NCBI GenBank assembly: GCA_032718475.1
Contig: JAUCBJ010002861.1
Location: 1 to 20,614 of the forward strand
Direction: 5' to 3'
Length of the DNA stretch: 20,614 nucleotides
From: Nemertoderma westbladi
Lineage: Eukaryota; Xenacoelomorpha; Nemertodermatida; Nemertodermatidae
The notes below the pieces were generated by a model. That model did not search any database, had not been told where the DNA came from, and was given only the letters and a program-made list of their open reading frames with translations. Positions 18,827 through 20,614 of the stretch are shown here, one piece after another. Position 1 is the first letter of the stretch; each line of letters opens with the position of its first letter. The position numbers were made by a program, and so were the translations under genes.

Positions 18827-19667
18827 TGTCATCAGATACAGATTTTTGTAGCATTATTATTCGTTTCATTTTTCTGATTTATGTTCTCCTGCACTAACTG
18901 CTGTTCTCTTAGACCGCCACTACCAGTACCAGGATAAAGACAAGAATGGTTAGTAAAGTAGAGCAAAGGTAAAGCCTAAACCCTGGAAAAATAATAATAA
19001 TACGGTACTGCAATACGCAGAGATACTGATACTATGATATTTACTATCTTAAAAATGATCCTTTACGTCTGTATTCTTGAAATGGAACAGTTTATTGCTA
19101 TGGTTATAAAGGCCCGTCGCTGTGTCAGTATTATATATCAATAACTGATACATCCAAACCAAAATCTCGCATTTATCAAGACTGATTTAGTATAAAATTG
19201 GGTTATAAATTTGAGTCATGTCTCCATTATTGTCTAATGTGGGGCGAGCCACGAAGTTGGCGTAGCCTTAGCGAACTGACACTGATACAGTCGTACCCGG
19301 GTTGAGAATCTTATCATATTAGTAAAGTACTACCTAATGGCAAGTTACTGGCATGATAATTTTACTAAAATTTTACAATTACCACATTTTGCATTATTTG
19401 TTAAGGAATTAAGTAATACTTGCCAAGTACAGTATAGATTTTAAGAAATATTTGGGTGGGCACTTATCATGCAATGCACTTTCCAAATTCTTAACAAATT
19501 TTGTATTCCTAGAATATACTTTCTGTGACTTTATAACTTGACAAACATTTCATAAGTACTTTAGTGGTGCTTGACATACATTGCAATTATAAATCGGACA
19601 CATGATTCATCGCCAATAAATGACTCATTCAGTCATTTTGTGGTCAGTAGGCCTACTGCAGAGTTGC
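18827..19667. other. Anonymous non-coding sequence
   Basis: No gene or RNA supported. A TAGGCCTA palindrome lies at 19648-19655. Confidence 0.45.
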
Positions 19668-19895
19668 GTTTATTGAGTTTTCTTTATTTAAATTTAATTG
19701 TTTAATGAGTTTTGCTTACTTAAATAATTAGTGTTAGTGTTTTGTTACTTTAATTTTTACTGGTAGTTTTATTGCTGTTTGTTTACTTCAATTCAATTGT
19801 TTATTGTATTTTGTACTCTTTAATTCTGTAATTATTGTTTATCGAGTTTTGTAATCTTGAATTGTTTAGTGCCTTTTGTATGCTTGTTTTGTTTA
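19668..19895. repeat. Degenerate T-rich minisatellite, about 33-bp units
   Basis: About seven units of the general form GTTTATTGAGTTTTGTTACT followed by TTAAATTTAATT occur at roughly 30 to 34-base spacing. Unit boundaries are loose and identity between units is moderate. Confidence 0.6.
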
Positions 19896-20149
19896 TTTTT
19901 TTATTTATTTTATTTGTACTGTTTATATCGTTAATGAAATATTTATGGTTTACCTAATTGTCTGATTGTTGCTAATTGACAATTGTAATTGAATTAATGC
20001 CTAATTGATATACAATTAAAATTCAAATTATTTAAATGTTGTGAAATTTGCTTAATAACAATTGAATTTGGAAGAATTGGAGTTTAAAAAAGGCCTCATA
20101 ATCCAAAGACATACAATGAACTTGTTGGGATGTTGTTGGGGATCTGGCA

Positions 20150-20614
20150 CTCTAGCATTTGGACCACGAAACGCGACAGACGGAACCCATAGTCAGAGAC
20201 CAGCCTGGATTAAGTGGAGAGGCAGGACTTTGGTGTGATGTACGAGTTCCAGGGGCATTCAACCTGCAGACTCAGGCGTTGTTAGATATCAGGGTCGTAA
20301 ACCTTAACGCCGAGTCGTATGCGGGACGACCCCAGAGGGCCTAGAATCTTCGGAGCACGCTAAAGCTGCACTATATGCGGAACCAGCGAGACAGAGGAGA
20401 CCGGACTTTGCACCCTTCGTAGTCTCTTGCGATGGAGTTCTGGCACCGCATTCCAACAAGCTCCTGAGGATCTTCGCTGATAGGTTGCACCACAACTGGG
20501 ACAGACCTTATAGCACCGTCATGGAGTGAGTTCGCCGCCGTGTGCAGTTCACAATAGTTCGAGGGGCTTCTCATTGCATCAGGGGGTCGAGGCTAAAGTG
20601 GCGCAGTGGTCTGG
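20150..20614 (+). pseudogene. Retroelement polyprotein C-terminal remnant, partial at window edge
   Basis: The first frame (20159-20341) gives LWCDVRVPGAFNLQTQALLD and IRVVNLNAESY. After a frameshift near 20342-20350 the second frame gives SEHAKAALYAE, DFAPFVVSCDGVL, LLRIFADRLHHNW, RPYSTVME, an in-frame TGA at 20527-20529, and then VRRRVQFTIVRGASHCIRGS and LKWRS up to the window end. From memory, this motif order is common in proteins that follow reverse transcriptase domains in marine invertebrate retroelements. The exact clade is not known to me. The GC-richer composition contrasts with the AT-rich DNA before it, in line with an inserted coding fragment. It is not functional as it stands. 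Confidence 0.65.

Noticed and set aside
19240-19315. Possible tRNA-like sequence (GGGGCGAGCCACGAAG)
   Set aside because: No A box or B box at proper spacing, and no cloverleaf could be drawn.

Overview
This window looks like nuclear DNA from a metazoan: it is AT-rich and mostly non-coding, dense in short dispersed repeats, minisatellites and decayed transposons, and has one clear animal gene. The 8-base palindrome TAGGCCTA occurs four times, the repeats include tRNA-derived elements, and the gelsolin-type protein is of the short three-domain kind found in invertebrates. Together these suggest a marine invertebrate, possibly an echinoderm; that placement is a low-confidence inference. No bacterial operon, CRISPR array or rRNA was seen.

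Layout. 1-4900: mostly anonymous DNA, with a foldback minisatellite (385-522), two inverted copies of a repeat that ends in a long G/C run (1824-2073 and 3903-4209) and a cryptic triplet repeat (2156-2297). 4924-6057: an intact, intronless, 377-residue gelsolin/severin-family protein. Its stop codon lies inside a GCTAA tandem repeat, and a polyadenylation signal follows about 320 bases downstream. 6400-9700: repeats, namely a third copy of the G/C-run repeat, three copies of a second family that abuts tRNA-like sequence (two of them forming a large inverted repeat), and a tRNA-derived SINE-like element. 9800-10935: a broken non-LTR retrotransposon reverse transcriptase on the minus strand, with its C-terminal region present twice. 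11512-12970: a decayed transposase-like gene on the minus strand, next to a 36-bp minisatellite (13001-13293). 15421-16304: a complete non-autonomous hAT-like transposon with a perfect 8-bp target-site duplication and a nested foldback. About 16690-17971: a satellite array whose central monomers alternate 156 and 150 bp, giving a 306-bp higher-order unit. 19668-19895: a degenerate T-rich minisatellite. About 20150-20614: the edge of another retroelement coding remnant.

The only gene likely to make a functional protein is the gelsolin-like one. Everything else recognisable is mobile or repetitive DNA in various states of decay. I did not find a convincing new multi-gene system. The most informative signals are the repeat structures and the intronless state of the gelsolin gene.
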